A DNA stretch of 64,000 bases, taken from positions 310,001-374,000 of the forward strand of contig NZ_JANBBE010000003.1 in assembly GCF_024648825.1 (NCBI RefSeq), in the 5' to 3' direction. Position numbers and translations under genes: made by a program. A model generated the notes under the pieces. That model saw only the letters and a list, made by a program, of their open reading frames with translations, searched no databases and had not been told where the DNA came from. Positions 1 through 8,490 of the stretch are shown in pieces (the first letter of the stretch is position 1; each line of letters begins with the position of its first letter). This DNA is from Lentzea californiensis. GTDB taxonomy: Bacteria; Actinomycetota; Actinomycetes; Mycobacteriales; Pseudonocardiaceae.

Positions 1-2
1 TC

Positions 3-653
3 CAGCTCTCGCTCGGCAAGACGCCGACCCAGGCCGGCCTGCTGGGCCTGCCGCTGATCTTCGGCCTGCTCATCTCGTCCACCGTGGCCGGTCAGCTGAT
101 CACGAAGTTCGGCAAGTGGAAGGCGTTCCTGGTCGCCGGTGGCGTGTTCATGGTCGGCGGCATGCTGCTGCTGTCCACGATCACCGCGCAGACCACGGTG
201 TTCATGGTGTCCGTGCACATGTTCGTGCTCGGCGTCGGCGTCGGCCTGATGATGCAGAACCTGGTCCTCGCGGCGCAGAACGACGTGCCGGCCAAGGACC
301 TCGGCGCCACCACGTCCACGCTGACGTTCTTCCGCTCCCTGGGCGGCGCGATCGGCGTCTCGGCACTGGGCGCCGTGCTGGCCAGCAAGGTCTCGTCGCT
401 CGCGGCCGAGAAGTTCGGCCCCATGGGCGGTCTCACCGGCGGCGAGGGCAACGTGCCGGACATCTCGGTGCTGCCGCCGGAGATCAAGGCCGTGATCGCC
501 GACATCTACGCGACGGCGACCGCGGAGATCTTCCTGGTGGGCGCGCCGTTCGCGGTGCTGGCGCTGCTCGCGGTGGTGTTCATCAAGGAGAAGCCGCTCA
601 AGGAGACGAGCGGTGACGACCGGCTGGCGGCGGAGATGGCCGCGGGTCACTGA
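3..653 (+). CDS. MFS drug exporter, C-terminal part (5' end outside window)
   Basis: The reading frame is open from the first complete codon at position 3, so the true start lies upstream of the window. About 216 residues are visible. They contain five hydrophobic segments and the loop pattern of 14-TM DHA2 (EmrB/QacA-type) proton-driven exporters, including GVGLMMQNLVLAAQ followed by FFRSLGGAIGVSALGA. The protein ends with a short charged cytoplasmic tail (KEKPLKETSGDD). It would sit in the cytoplasmic membrane and export hydrophobic compounds. The substrate cannot be judged from this fragment. A strong hairpin follows the stop codon, so this gene ends its transcription unit. Confidence 0.85.
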   Translation, partial: QLSLGKTPTQAGLLGLPLIFGLLISSTVAGQLITKFGKWKAFLVAGGVFMVGGMLLLSTITAQTTVFMVSVHMFVLGVGVGLMMQNLVLAAQNDVPAKDLGATTSTLTFFRSLGGAIGVSALGAVLASKVSSLAAEKFGPMGGLTGGEGNVPDISVLPPEIKAVIADIYATATAEIFLVGAPFAVLALLAVVFIKEKPLKETSGDDRLAAEMAAGH

Positions 654-666
654 CAGGTCCTGCCTG

Positions 667-700
667 GAGCGGACCCCTGACTTTCGTCGGGGGTCCGCTC
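667..700 (+). terminator. Hairpin terminator after the MFS gene
   Basis: An 11-bp perfect stem (667-677 with 690-700, core AGCGGACCCC/GGGGTCCGCT) encloses a 12-nt loop. It lies 14 nt after the MFS stop and is followed by a pyrimidine-rich TGCCTTTC. This is the usual look of a GC-rich actinobacterial terminator. Confidence 0.75.
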
Positions 701-736
701 TGCCTTTCGGGCCGGGTTTCCGGCACTGATCCTCTT

Positions 737-742
737 TACGTT
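737..742 (+). promoter_or_regulatory. -10 element of a leaderless promoter
   Basis: TACGTT lies exactly 7 nt before the ATG at 750, and no ribosome binding site is visible. Transcription would start at or next to the A of the start codon. The -35 region is not clear. Confidence 0.5.
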
Positions 743-749
743 CTCTCCC

Positions 750-1961
750 ATGAACATCTGGGGTGCAGCGCTCACGCTGCTGGCGTCCACGTACACAGGA
801 GAGGCGTCCCTTCCGGGCGTCGCGGTCGCGATCACCAAGGGGGACCAGGTGATCGCGGTCCAGGGCTTCGGGCACGACTCGTCCGGCGCGCCGATCACCG
901 AGAACACGAAGATGACGATCGCGTCGGTCAGCAAGTCGTTCACGGCGCTGGCGGTCCGGCAGCTCGCGGACGCCGGCAAGATCGACCTCGACCGGCCGGT
1001 GTTCGACTCGCGTGTCACGCCGCGGCAGCTGCTCGCGCACAAGTCGGGGATCAGTGACCGGACGTTGGCCGAGAAGAGCCTGCCTCAGCCCGAGAACGCG
1101 GCAGGAGCCGTGGAACGGGCTCGAGAGGCCCTGCAGAACGCCGTGCCCGACGACGAGTTCCGGTACACCAACACCAACTACCACCTGCTCGCACGGCTGG
1201 TCGAGCATGCTTCGGGCGAGAACTTCAACGCGTACCTGAAGAAGCACGTCTTCGAGCCCTTGGACATGAAGGACACCGTGGCGATCGACGTGACGCCAAG
1301 GGATCTGCCGCCGGACTACCGCAGGGGGTACGGGTACGCCTACGGGTTCTCGGTGCCGCTGACCGAGCCCGCCCGGTTCGTCACCGGATCGGACGGTGTG
1401 ATCACGACCGCCGCGGACATGGGGAAGTGGCTGGCGGCGCAACCGAGGCTCCAGCCGCAGGACGGGATGGGCTGGAAGGCCGATCAGCAAGGCCGGTTGC
1501 GGCACAACGGCATCTGGTTCACGGGCACGGCCGGGCAGTTGTTGACGCCGTCGGGGTACGGCATCGCGGTCATGTCCAACAGCGGGGTCACGCTCGGCAA
1601 CGAGGGCACGCACGCGCTGGAGAACGGGATCGCCGACCTTCTCGAGGGCAGGACGCCGCCGGAGCCGGAGTCGTACCGGCTGCTGATCGATCTCGTGCTG
1701 GCGGGGCTCACGCTCCTGTCCGTAGGGCTGGGGGTTCGCGCGTTGCGGCGGCCCCGGAGGTTCCACAAGGCTTGGCAGGTGTTCAGGTTCGTGCCGCTGG
1801 GCGTGCTGCTGGCGTTGCCCGCGCTGCTCGGGCTGTTGTACGGGGGTGGGCGCGACATCACGTTCTTCCAGCTGGCGCACTATTCTCTGCCGCTCGTGGT
1901 GTGGTTGGGCGTGTCCAGCGCGATGAACCTGAGCCTGGCGGTCGTGAGGTGGGTGCGATGA
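750..1961 (+). CDS. Serine hydrolase, class C beta-lactamase/CubicO family, with C-terminal membrane segments
   Basis: This 403-residue protein has the three motifs of the beta-lactamase/D-alanyl-D-alanine peptidase fold. These are SVSK (S-x-x-K, residues 59-62), a Y-T-N triad in FRYTNTNYHLL, and H-N-G in RHNGIWFTG near residue 252. The last ~95 residues contain three or four hydrophobic helices separated by an RRPRR stretch, so the catalytic domain is membrane-tethered. There is no clear N-terminal signal peptide. The ATG at 750 is chosen because of the -10 element 7 nt upstream, but a somewhat longer N-terminus cannot be excluded. The gene overlaps the following histidine kinase by 4 nt (ATGA), which suggests co-expression and a role linked to envelope sensing. 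Substrate unknown. Confidence 0.85.
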   Translation: MNIWGAALTLLASTYTGEASLPGVAVAITKGDQVIAVQGFGHDSSGAPITENTKMTIASVSKSFTALAVRQLADAGKIDLDRPVFDSRVTPRQLLAHKSGISDRTLAEKSLPQPENAAGAVERAREALQNAVPDDEFRYTNTNYHLLARLVEHASGENFNAYLKKHVFEPLDMKDTVAIDVTPRDLPPDYRRGYGYAYGFSVPLTEPARFVTGSDGVITTAADMGKWLAAQPRLQPQDGMGWKADQQGRLRHNGIWFTGTAGQLLTPSGYGIAVMSNSGVTLGNEGTHALENGIADLLEGRTPPEPESYRLLIDLVLAGLTLLSVGLGVRALRRPRRFHKAWQVFRFVPLGVLLALPALLGLLYGGGRDITFFQLAHYSLPLVVWLGVSSAMNLSLAVVRWVR

Positions 1962-2821
1962 GGGTCGTGGCGCTCGGGGTCTGCGTGGCCGTCGCGTTCG
2001 GCACGTCGTTCTTCATGGAGGACAACGTGCCGCCGTGGACGATCGTGGTGTGCGCGGGGCTGTTCGTCGCCGCCTTCCTGCTCGGCCGCCGGATGGCGCC
2101 CGGCTGGCCCGCGATCATGTTCGCCGCGGCGGGTTTCATCGGGTTCACGCAGCTGATCGTCGTGGGGCTGGCGGTGGCGCTGCCGTGGTTCCTCGGCCGG
2201 GTCGCGGGGCAGCAGGCCGCGCTGGCCGCCGCCGAGGTGGAGGCCGCTCACCTGCGGGAACGCACCCGGATCGCGCACGAGGTCCACGACACGCTGGGCC
2301 ACGAGCTCAGCCTGCTGGCCCTGCAGGCGGGCGCGCTGGAGATGACCCTGCCCGCCGAGCACCAGGCGGCCGCGGCCCAGCTCCGGGTGACCGCCTCCGA
2401 CGCCACGGAACGGCTGTCGGCGCTGGTGTTCCTGCTGCGCGACGGCGAGCCGCCCGCGATGGCCGACCTGCGGGACCTCGTGGACCGCGCCGTGGCGTCC
2501 GGGATGCGGGTCGAGTTCACGGTGGAGGGTGAGCTGCCGTCCACTGTGGAACGGACCGTGCACCGGGTGGTGCAGGAAGCGCTGACGAACGCCGCCAAGC
2601 ACGCGCCGAAGTCCGTCGTGCGGGTGGAGGTGACGTCGGGGGAGGGCAGCACCGTGGTGGAGGTGGCCAACGAGGCGGGGCTGCGCCGGGGTGCGGGCAG
2701 CCGGCTGGGGCTCGTCGCGTTGCGGGAACGGGTGCGGATCGCCGGCGGTACGCTCCGTGTCAGCCGCGACGAGGGCCGGTTCGAGCTGGTCGCGACGGTG
2801 CCGCACACGGGGGAGCTGTGA
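1958..2821 (+). CDS. Sensor histidine kinase (NarL/LuxR-type, HisKA_3)
   Basis: This 287-residue kinase has three or four N-terminal membrane helices (residues ~1-85), then the HisKA_3 box RIAHEVHDTLGHELS with the phospho-accepting His at residue 110, and a HATPase_c domain with the N-box QEALTNAAKHAP. It lacks a large extracellular sensor domain, as is common for the intramembrane-sensing kinases of actinobacteria. The start ATG overlaps the serine hydrolase stop, and the stop overlaps the GTG of the response regulator. The three genes therefore form one translationally coupled operon. Confidence 0.9.
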   Translation: MRVVALGVCVAVAFGTSFFMEDNVPPWTIVVCAGLFVAAFLLGRRMAPGWPAIMFAAAGFIGFTQLIVVGLAVALPWFLGRVAGQQAALAAAEVEAAHLRERTRIAHEVHDTLGHELSLLALQAGALEMTLPAEHQAAAAQLRVTASDATERLSALVFLLRDGEPPAMADLRDLVDRAVASGMRVEFTVEGELPSTVERTVHRVVQEALTNAAKHAPKSVVRVEVTSGEGSTVVEVANEAGLRRGAGSRLGLVALRERVRIAGGTLRVSRDEGRFELVATVPHTGEL

Positions 2822-3453
2822 TCCGGGTTCTGCTCGCGGACGACGAGGTGCTGGTGCGCGCGGGTGTGCGCGCCATCCTCGGCGCCGATCCCGAACTCTC
2901 GGTCGTCGCGGAGGCGGCGGACGGCCGCGAGGCGATCGACCTGGCGCTCAAGCACCGGCCCGACGTCGTGCTGATGGACGTCCGGATGCCCCGCCTCGAC
3001 GGCCTGGAGGCGGCCCGCGAACTGGCCAGGCTCGGGTTCGGCGTGGCGATGCTGACGACGTTCAACGACGACGGCTACCTCGAACGGGCGCTGGACGGCG
3101 GCGCACGCGGCTTCCTGCTGAAGTCGGGAGATCCGCGCGAGCTGATCGCCGGGGTGCACGCGCTCGCGTCCGGCGGTGCCTACCTGGCGCCCAAGGTGGC
3201 GGCCAGGATGATCACGCGGTTCCGCGGCGGGCGGGTCGGGCAGGCGCGGGCGCAGGTGGAGTCGCTGACCGCGCGGGAACGCGACGTGCTGGCGTTGCTC
3301 GGCGAGGGGCTGTCGAACGCGCAGATCGCCCGGCGCCTCGAGCTGGTCGAAGGCACCGTGAAGGGTCACGTGAGCGCGATCCTGAGCCGCCTGGGCGCGG
3401 AGAACCGCGTCCAGGCGGCCATCGTGGCCCACGAGGCGGGCCTGGCCGTCTAG
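2818..3453 (+). CDS. Response regulator, NarL/FixJ family
   Basis: This 211-residue protein has a receiver domain (residues 1-120) with the acidic pair D8/D9 and phospho-acceptor D54 in VVLMDVRMP, then a LuxR-type helix-turn-helix near residues 150-205 (SLTARERDVLALLGEGLSNAQIARRL). The GTG start overlaps the kinase stop (GTGA). It is the cognate partner of the preceding kinase. Target genes are unknown; the adjacent serine hydrolase operon is the obvious candidate. Confidence 0.92.
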   Translation: MIRVLLADDEVLVRAGVRAILGADPELSVVAEAADGREAIDLALKHRPDVVLMDVRMPRLDGLEAARELARLGFGVAMLTTFNDDGYLERALDGGARGFLLKSGDPRELIAGVHALASGGAYLAPKVAARMITRFRGGRVGQARAQVESLTARERDVLALLGEGLSNAQIARRLELVEGTVKGHVSAILSRLGAENRVQAAIVAHEAGLAV

Positions 3454-3465
3454 GCACCTCACACC

Positions 3466-3524
3466 AGGTTGATGAGGGGAGCTTTCATAAACCTCAGGTT
3501 TATGAAAGCTCCCCTCATCAACCT
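3466..3524. repeat. 59-nt perfect palindrome between convergent genes
   Basis: Two 29-nt arms (3466-3494 and 3496-3524) are exact reverse complements separated by one base. The arms include GGGGAGCTTTCATAAACC and are much richer in A/T than the surroundings. The element lies 12 nt from each flanking gene, between a + strand and a - strand gene. It could serve as a bidirectional terminator, but its length and perfection exceed what a terminator needs. Confidence 0.9.
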
Positions 3525-3535
3525 CAGAGCCCCGT

Positions 3536-4981
3536 CTAGAACGGGAAGTGGCCGTGCTCGCTGGCGATCGTCACCCAGCGCGTCGCGGAGAACGCCTCGA
3601 TGCCCCAGCGGCCGCCGAACCTGCCGTACCCGCTGGACTTCACGCCACCGAACGGCGCCTGCGGCTCGTCGTCCACCGTCTGGTTGCCGACGTGCACGAT
3701 GCCGGTGCGGATGCGTTGCGCGAGGCCGAGTCCGCGCCGGGAGTCCTCGGTGAGGATGCCCGCGGTGAGGCCGTGCTCGGTGTCGTTCGCGATCGCCACG
3801 GCCTCGTCGTCGTCCGCCACGGGCACGACGATGACGGCCGGACCGAAGATCTCCTCCTGGAACACCCGCATCTGCGGCGTGACGCCGTCGAGCACGGTCG
3901 CGCCGCCGTTGCCGCCCGCGCGGACGGTGGCGCCGTTCGCGACCGCGTCCTCCACCAGGGCGGCGACGCGCGCGGCCGCTCGCGGGTTGATCACGGGGCC
4001 GATCACGGTGCCGGAGTCGGCCGGGTCGCCGTGCGGCAGCGCACCGACCTTGGCCGCGAGCTTCGCGGTGAACTCCTCGGCCACGGCGCGGTGCACCAGG
4101 ATGCGGTCGGTCGACATGCAGATCTGGCCCGCGTTGTGGAACGCGCCGAACGTCGCCGCGTTCACCGCGTGGTCGAGGTCGGCGTCGTCGAGCACCAGCA
4201 ACGAGTTCTTGCCGCCGAGCTCCAGCACGGCGGGCTTGAGGTGCTGCGCGGCAAGGGTTCCGACGATCCTGCCGACCTCGGTGGAGCCGGTGAAGTTCAC
4301 GGCGCGCACGCGGGAGTCGGTGATCAGCGCCTCGGCGACCGCGGCGGCGTCCTCCGGGGCGTTCGTGACGACGTTGAGCACGCCCGCCGGCAGCCCGGCC
4401 TCGCGCAGCACGTCGGCGATCAGCAGCCCGGCCGCGATCGGCGCGTCCTCGCTGGGCTTGAGCACGACGGTGTTGCCTGCGGCGATCGGCGCGGCCACGG
4501 CCCGCGTGCTCAGGATGACCGGCGCGTTCCACGGCGCGAACGCCGCGACGACCCCGAGCGGTTCCCGCACCGCGAGCGACAGCTGGCCTGGCACCTCCGT
4601 CGTCAGCACCTCGCCGACGGGCTGGGTGACCGCCGCGGCCGCCTCGCGCAGGACGTTGGCCGCGAGCATGACGTTGAACCCTGCCCACCCGCCGACGCCG
4701 CCGACCTCGGCGGCCATCAGGGCGACGACCTCGGCCGTCCTGGCCTCCAGCCCGTCCGCGGCCCGCAGCAGGATCCCGCGTTTCACGGACGGCGACGTCG
4801 CCGCCCACCCGGCGAACGCCTGCTCGGCCGCGTCGACGGCCCGCGCGACGTCCGCGGGTCCGGCCGCCGCGACGACGGCGTGGACCTCGCCGGTGAAGGG
4901 GTTGAGGTCGTCGGTGGTGCGGCCGTCCAGCGCCGGAACGCTGTCGCCGCCGATGAGGAGCTCACGTGTTTCGCTTGCCAC
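3536..4981 (-). CDS. NAD(P)-dependent aldehyde dehydrogenase (aromatic aldehyde type)
   Basis: This 481-residue member of the ALDH superfamily oxidises an aldehyde to its acid. The catalytic residues are visible: general base E254 in LELGGKNS and nucleophile C288 in NAGQICMSTDR. The cofactor loop FTGSTEVGR and the PWNAP motif are also present. The arrangement (LRAADGLEAR near residue 87, NVLREAAAA, then TTEVPGQ) resembles the vanillin/salicylaldehyde dehydrogenase branch, so an aromatic aldehyde is a reasonable guess for the substrate. The gene lies 30 nt downstream of an IclR regulator on the same strand. IclR proteins often control aromatic catabolism. Confidence 0.9.
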   Translation of the reverse strand: MASETRELLIGGDSVPALDGRTTDDLNPFTGEVHAVVAAAGPADVARAVDAAEQAFAGWAATSPSVKRGILLRAADGLEARTAEVVALMAAEVGGVGGWAGFNVMLAANVLREAAAAVTQPVGEVLTTEVPGQLSLAVREPLGVVAAFAPWNAPVILSTRAVAAPIAAGNTVVLKPSEDAPIAAGLLIADVLREAGLPAGVLNVVTNAPEDAAAVAEALITDSRVRAVNFTGSTEVGRIVGTLAAQHLKPAVLELGGKNSLLVLDDADLDHAVNAATFGAFHNAGQICMSTDRILVHRAVAEEFTAKLAAKVGALPHGDPADSGTVIGPVINPRAAARVAALVEDAVANGATVRAGGNGGATVLDGVTPQMRVFQEEIFGPAVIVVPVADDDEAVAIANDTEHGLTAGILTEDSRRGLGLAQRIRTGIVHVGNQTVDDEPQAPFGGVKSSGYGRFGGRWGIEAFSATRWVTIASEHGHFPF

Positions 4982-5011
4982 GGTCAGGGATTCAAGCGGC
5001 AGAACACCTGA

Positions 5012-5773
5012 TCATCCAAGACCGGCTTCCGGTGGATGGAAACTGGGCTCCAGCATCCGGGCGATTCCCCGAGCCGCCACCTGCAACGCCGCCACGAGCC
5101 GGGCGCGCACGTTGCGCAGGTCGGGCACCACGATCCCCAGCGCGGCGACGACGTGCCCGTCCACCTCGACCGGCACGCCCACGCTGCACGCCCCGAGCGT
5201 CATCTCCTCGAACGTCTGCGCGTACCCGTCGCGCCGAACCCGGTGCAGCTGGGCCCGCATCCGACCGGGTTCCGTGACCGTGAACGCCGTGATGCGCGTC
5301 AGCCCGTGCATGAGCACCTGCTCCTGCACCTCCTTCGGGGCGTGGGCGAGCAACACCTTCCCGACCCCGGTCGCGTGCAACGGCAGCCGGCTCCCGGTGG
5401 TGCTCACGATCGGCACCGACGCGTGCCCGGAGACCCGGTCGAGGTAGAGCACCTCGGTCCCCTCCCGCACGGCCAGGTGCACCACGGCGCGCGTCGCCGC
5501 GTGGATGTCGTGCAGGAACGGCTCCGCGACCCGGCTCAGGTCCACCTCGCCGACGGCCAGCAGCCCGAGCCGCCAGATCCGCCTGCCGATCACGTACTCG
5601 CCGGAGTCCAGCCGCCGCACCGCGCCCCACTCCGCCAGTTCCGCGAGCAGCCGGTGGGTGGTGCTGATCGGCAGCCCGCTGCGCCGCGCGATGTCGCTCA
5701 GGGTCTGGCGGCGGTGCCGGCTGTCGAAGGTGCCCAGCAGCGACAGCAGCTTGGAGGAGACGGTGGCGGCCAC
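5012..5773 (-). CDS. IclR family transcriptional regulator
   Basis: This 253-residue protein has an N-terminal winged helix (residues ~5-65, including LSDIARRSGLPISTTHRLLAEL) and a C-terminal effector-binding domain. That domain carries the family signatures HLAVREGTEVLYLDRV, LPLHATGVGKVLLA and GVPVEVDGHVVAALGI. The GTG at 5773 is chosen because it places the helix-turn-helix at the usual distance from the N-terminus. The gene is immediately upstream of the aldehyde dehydrogenase and probably shares its transcript. The divergent kinase-like gene starts about 80 nt away, so the regulator may act in both directions. Confidence 0.88.
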   Translation of the reverse strand: MAATVSSKLLSLLGTFDSRHRRQTLSDIARRSGLPISTTHRLLAELAEWGAVRRLDSGEYVIGRRIWRLGLLAVGEVDLSRVAEPFLHDIHAATRAVVHLAVREGTEVLYLDRVSGHASVPIVSTTGSRLPLHATGVGKVLLAHAPKEVQEQVLMHGLTRITAFTVTEPGRMRAQLHRVRRDGYAQTFEEMTLGACSVGVPVEVDGHVVAALGIVVPDLRNVRARLVAALQVAARGIARMLEPSFHPPEAGLG

Positions 5774-5855
5774 CCCGGGGATTCTGCCCGGTCCATTCCA
5801 GCCCAGCCGGGAAAGTCGCTTCGGGCGTGCGGGTGTCGCCGGTGAGACTGGGCGG

Positions 5856-6590
5856 ATGACGTACCTCGGTGAAGGCTGGGACAGCACGGCCGTCCTGATC
5901 GGACGCTGGGTGGAACGGCGGCCGCGCCGTCCGGAGATCGGGCCGCAGCTCCTGCGCGAGTCGGTGGTCATGCCGTGGCTCGCACCCCTGCTACCGCTGC
6001 CCGTCCCGGTGCCCGTGGTCGTGTCCGAAACGCCCGTGGTCGTGCGGCACGAACTGGTGCCGGGGGAGGAGCAACACGCGCTCAACGCCGTCCAGGGCCG
6101 TCAGCTCGGCCAGTTCCTGCGCGCCCTGCACGCCGCACCCCTCGCCGAGGCCGTCCAACGGGGCGTCGGCCCGCGGCAGCTCCCGATCGAACGCTTCCGG
6201 GCCGAGGTGCGCGTACCCGGTGCTGAGGAACTGCTCGCGCAACTCGGCGGCCTGCCCGCCGACACGCTCGTCCACGGCGACCTCGGCCCTGAGCACGTGC
6301 TGGGCCGCGACGGCGTGCTGACCGGCGTGATCGACTTCGGCGACCTGCACGTCGGCGACGCCGCCATCGACCTCGCGTGGGCACTGCACTGCACGCCGCC
6401 CGAGTTCGCCGGCGCCTTCGCCGAGACCTACGGCGTCACGCGGGGCCTGCAGGAGAGGGCCCTGATCTGGCACCGACTCGGACCGTGGCACGAAGTCCTT
6501 CGCGGCAACGACATCGGCGACCAGGAGGTGGCCGAGATTGGGCTGGCCGGAGTAGTGGATCGATTGGGAACCTGGGTATCCCACGGCTGA
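5856..6590 (+). CDS. Aminoglycoside phosphotransferase (APH) family protein
   Basis: This 244-residue protein has the APH catalytic loop LVHGDLGPEHVL (H140, D142) and the metal-binding motif VIDFGD about 23 residues later. The N-terminal lobe is short and proline-rich around residue 50. Family members phosphorylate aminoglycosides, homoserine, choline or other small alcohols; no substrate can be assigned here. It is divergent from the IclR gene and followed by small genes on the same strand. Confidence 0.8.
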   Translation: MTYLGEGWDSTAVLIGRWVERRPRRPEIGPQLLRESVVMPWLAPLLPLPVPVPVVVSETPVVVRHELVPGEEQHALNAVQGRQLGQFLRALHAAPLAEAVQRGVGPRQLPIERFRAEVRVPGAEELLAQLGGLPADTLVHGDLGPEHVLGRDGVLTGVIDFGDLHVGDAAIDLAWALHCTPPEFAGAFAETYGVTRGLQERALIWHRLGPWHEVLRGNDIGDQEVAEIGLAGVVDRLGTWVSHG

Positions 6591-6614
6591 CAGCCACTTT
6601 CCGAGGAGGACGAG

Positions 6615-6767
6615 ATGCCCTGGGTTCGCCAGCACCGCCGCAGCCGCCCTTACAGCTGGTTCGGGTCCACGACGGTCCGCCGCCACTACCGCAGGCCGCA
6701 GGGTTCGATGTGGATCGTGGTCGCCGCCGTGCTCGCCGTGATCCTGCTGCTCGTCGTCCTGTTCTGA
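6615..6767 (+). CDS. Small single-pass membrane protein (50 aa)
   Basis: ATG at 6615 is preceded by a strong ribosome binding site (GAGGAGGA, 6603-6609 region). The protein has a basic first half (many Arg/His: RQHRRSR, RRHYRRP) and one C-terminal hydrophobic helix (WIVVAAVLAVILLLVVLF) ending at the C-terminus. This is the shape of a tail-anchored peptide. No family is recognised. It lies 24 nt after the APH-type gene and may be co-transcribed. Confidence 0.6.
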   Translation: MPWVRQHRRSRPYSWFGSTTVRRHYRRPQGSMWIVVAAVLAVILLLVVLF

Positions 6768-6783
6768 GAGTAGGGTCGGGTGC

Positions 6784-6960
6784 ATGGGACAGTTGGGCGA
6801 GTTGTTCCCCGGCCCCAAGGTCCGCCGCGAGGCGACGGACGCGGGCACGGGCGAGGACTACGAGGAGACCGGACCGCTCGACCTCACGGCGGGCGCGGTC
6901 CGCTTGAGGCCCCGTCCGAAGCCCGCGCCACAACCCGAGAGCACCGACAGCACCGGGTGA
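6784..6960 (+). CDS. Small acidic/proline-rich protein (58 aa), DUF6191-like
   Basis: This 58-residue protein starts with MGQLGELFPGPK and contains EETGPLDLTAGAVRLRP. That resembles the small actinobacterial DUF6191 family, with its '(P)ID-L-SG-V-R' core; the match is from memory and is tentative. No signal or membrane segment is seen. A TAGGGT -10 element (6771-6776) lies 7 nt before the ATG, with no ribosome binding site, which points to a leaderless transcript. Function unknown. Confidence 0.6.
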   Translation: MGQLGELFPGPKVRREATDAGTGEDYEETGPLDLTAGAVRLRPRPKPAPQPESTDSTG

Positions 6961-6982
6961 TCGCCGGTACTACCCTTGCCCG

Positions 6983-7978
6983 GTGCTAGCCGGGCTGCTC
7001 TTCCTCATCCCCGCCATGTTCTTCGTCATCGGCGTGCTCCGCGACCGGCGGAGGCTGAGCAACGCCGTCTGGCTCGGCATCGCGCTGGTGATGCTGCTCC
7101 TGCTGCTGGCGGAGGCCGGGCGGGACAACCCGGTGCTGAGCCTGCCGTTGATCCTCGCGTTCGTGCTGGCCGTGCTGGGCCTGCTGCTGCTCCCGCTCGC
7201 GTTACTTGCCAACGGCCTGGTCATGGTCCGCCGCGAGGGCCGCTCGCTGGGCAACCTGTTGTCGTTGCTCGCGGGCCTGGCCCTGCTCGGCGAGATGGTC
7301 TACTTCGTGTGGGGCATCGCCCAGCCCAGCGACTGGATCCGCGGCTCCGCGATCGGGTTGTTCCTGGTGTCCGCGTACATCGCGTTCCTGTTCGTGAGCC
7401 TGCTGCTGTACTCGGTGATCTACGGGCGCACCGGCCGCCGCCACGGGTTCGACGGCATCGTCGTGCTCGGTGCCGGCCTGATCGGGGACCAGGTGCCGCG
7501 ACTGCTGGCGAACCGACTCGACCGCGCGATGCGGCTCTACCACCGCGACCGCGAGGCCGGCCGGTCACCGGTGATCGTGGTGTCGGGCGGGCAGGGCTCG
7601 GACGAGCAGGTGTCCGAGGCGTTCGCCATGAGCGAGTACCTGCTCGAACGCGGCGTGCCGGACGACGACATCGTCCTGGAGGACCAGGCGACCACGACCG
7701 AGGAGAACCTCCGCTACAGCAAGGCGTTGCTCGCCGAGCGGGGTCTCAACGGCCGGGTCGTCGCGGTCACGAACAACTACCACGTGTTCCGCACCGCCGT
7801 GCTCTCCCGCAAGCAGGGCCTGCGCTTGCAGGTCATCGGCGCGCCGACGGCCTGGTACTTCGTGCCCAGCGCGTTCCTGCGGGAGTTCGTGGCGCTCCTG
7901 GTGCGCAACCCCGTCGTGCACGGCCTGGCGTGCGCCCTGCTGATGGCCGGCGGGCTCGCGCTGACCCAGATCGGCTAA
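6983..7978 (+). CDS. YdcF/SanA (DUF218) family membrane protein
   Basis: This 331-residue protein has six predicted membrane helices in the first ~145 residues, then a DUF218 domain. The domain starts at GIVVLGAG and contains VIVVSGGQGSDE, LEDQATTTEENL and VTNNYHVFRTAVL. Members of the family are linked to envelope or cell-wall metabolism, but their reaction is not settled. The start is a GTG, with TACCCT 6 nt upstream that could be a leaderless -10. The stop codon overlaps that of the convergent DUF305 gene. Confidence 0.85.
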   Translation: MLAGLLFLIPAMFFVIGVLRDRRRLSNAVWLGIALVMLLLLLAEAGRDNPVLSLPLILAFVLAVLGLLLLPLALLANGLVMVRREGRSLGNLLSLLAGLALLGEMVYFVWGIAQPSDWIRGSAIGLFLVSAYIAFLFVSLLLYSVIYGRTGRRHGFDGIVVLGAGLIGDQVPRLLANRLDRAMRLYHRDREAGRSPVIVVSGGQGSDEQVSEAFAMSEYLLERGVPDDDIVLEDQATTTEENLRYSKALLAERGLNGRVVAVTNNYHVFRTAVLSRKQGLRLQVIGAPTAWYFVPSAFLREFVALLVRNPVVHGLACALLMAGGLALTQIG

Positions 7979-8478
7979 CCGAGCAGGGTCTTCATCTCGG
8001 CGATCTCCTTCTGCTGACCGTCGATGATCTCCTGAGCGAGCTTCCTGGCGCCTTCGTCCTCGCCCTCGGCGAGCTCGGTCCTCGCCATCTCGACGGCACC
8101 TTCGTGGTGCTTGATCATCATCTCCAGCCACAGCCGGTCGAACTCGGCGCCGCTGGACTTCTCCAGCTCCGCCATGTCGTCACCGCTCATCATCCCGGCC
8201 ATGTCGTGGCCCTGGTGCTCCTGCTTCGCTCCCCACCGATCGAGCCACTCGTTCATCCGGGAGATCTCCGGGCCCTGCGCCTTCTCGATGCGCTGGGCGA
8301 GATCGCGGACCTCGTTGTTGCCGCTGCGGGACGGCACGAGCTTCGCCATGTCCAGCGCCTGCTCGTGGTGCGGGACCATGCCCTGCGCGAACTCGACGTC
8401 GGCAGCGGTGTTCGCGGGACTGCCGCAGGCGCTCAAAACGAGCATGCCGACGACAGCCCCGATGAGGGACTTCTTCAC
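7975..8478 (-). CDS. DUF305 family lipoprotein, probable metal (copper) binding
   Basis: This 167-residue protein has a lipoprotein signal with lipobox LSAC (Cys at residue 18), so the mature protein is anchored outside the membrane. It contains the two DUF305 half-motifs FAQGMVPHHEQALDMA and EMMIKHHEGAVEMA, each with a His pair, and a Met/His-rich centre (HQGHDMAGMM). CopM-type DUF305 proteins bind copper. The gene lies downstream of the DUF6153-like gene on the same strand and next to a CsoR-like operator, which supports a role in copper handling. Confidence 0.85.
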   Translation of the reverse strand: MKKSLIGAVVGMLVLSACGSPANTAADVEFAQGMVPHHEQALDMAKLVPSRSGNNEVRDLAQRIEKAQGPEISRMNEWLDRWGAKQEHQGHDMAGMMSGDDMAELEKSSGAEFDRLWLEMMIKHHEGAVEMARTELAEGEDEGARKLAQEIIDGQQKEIAEMKTLLG

Positions 8479-8490
8479 GAGAATCTTCTT

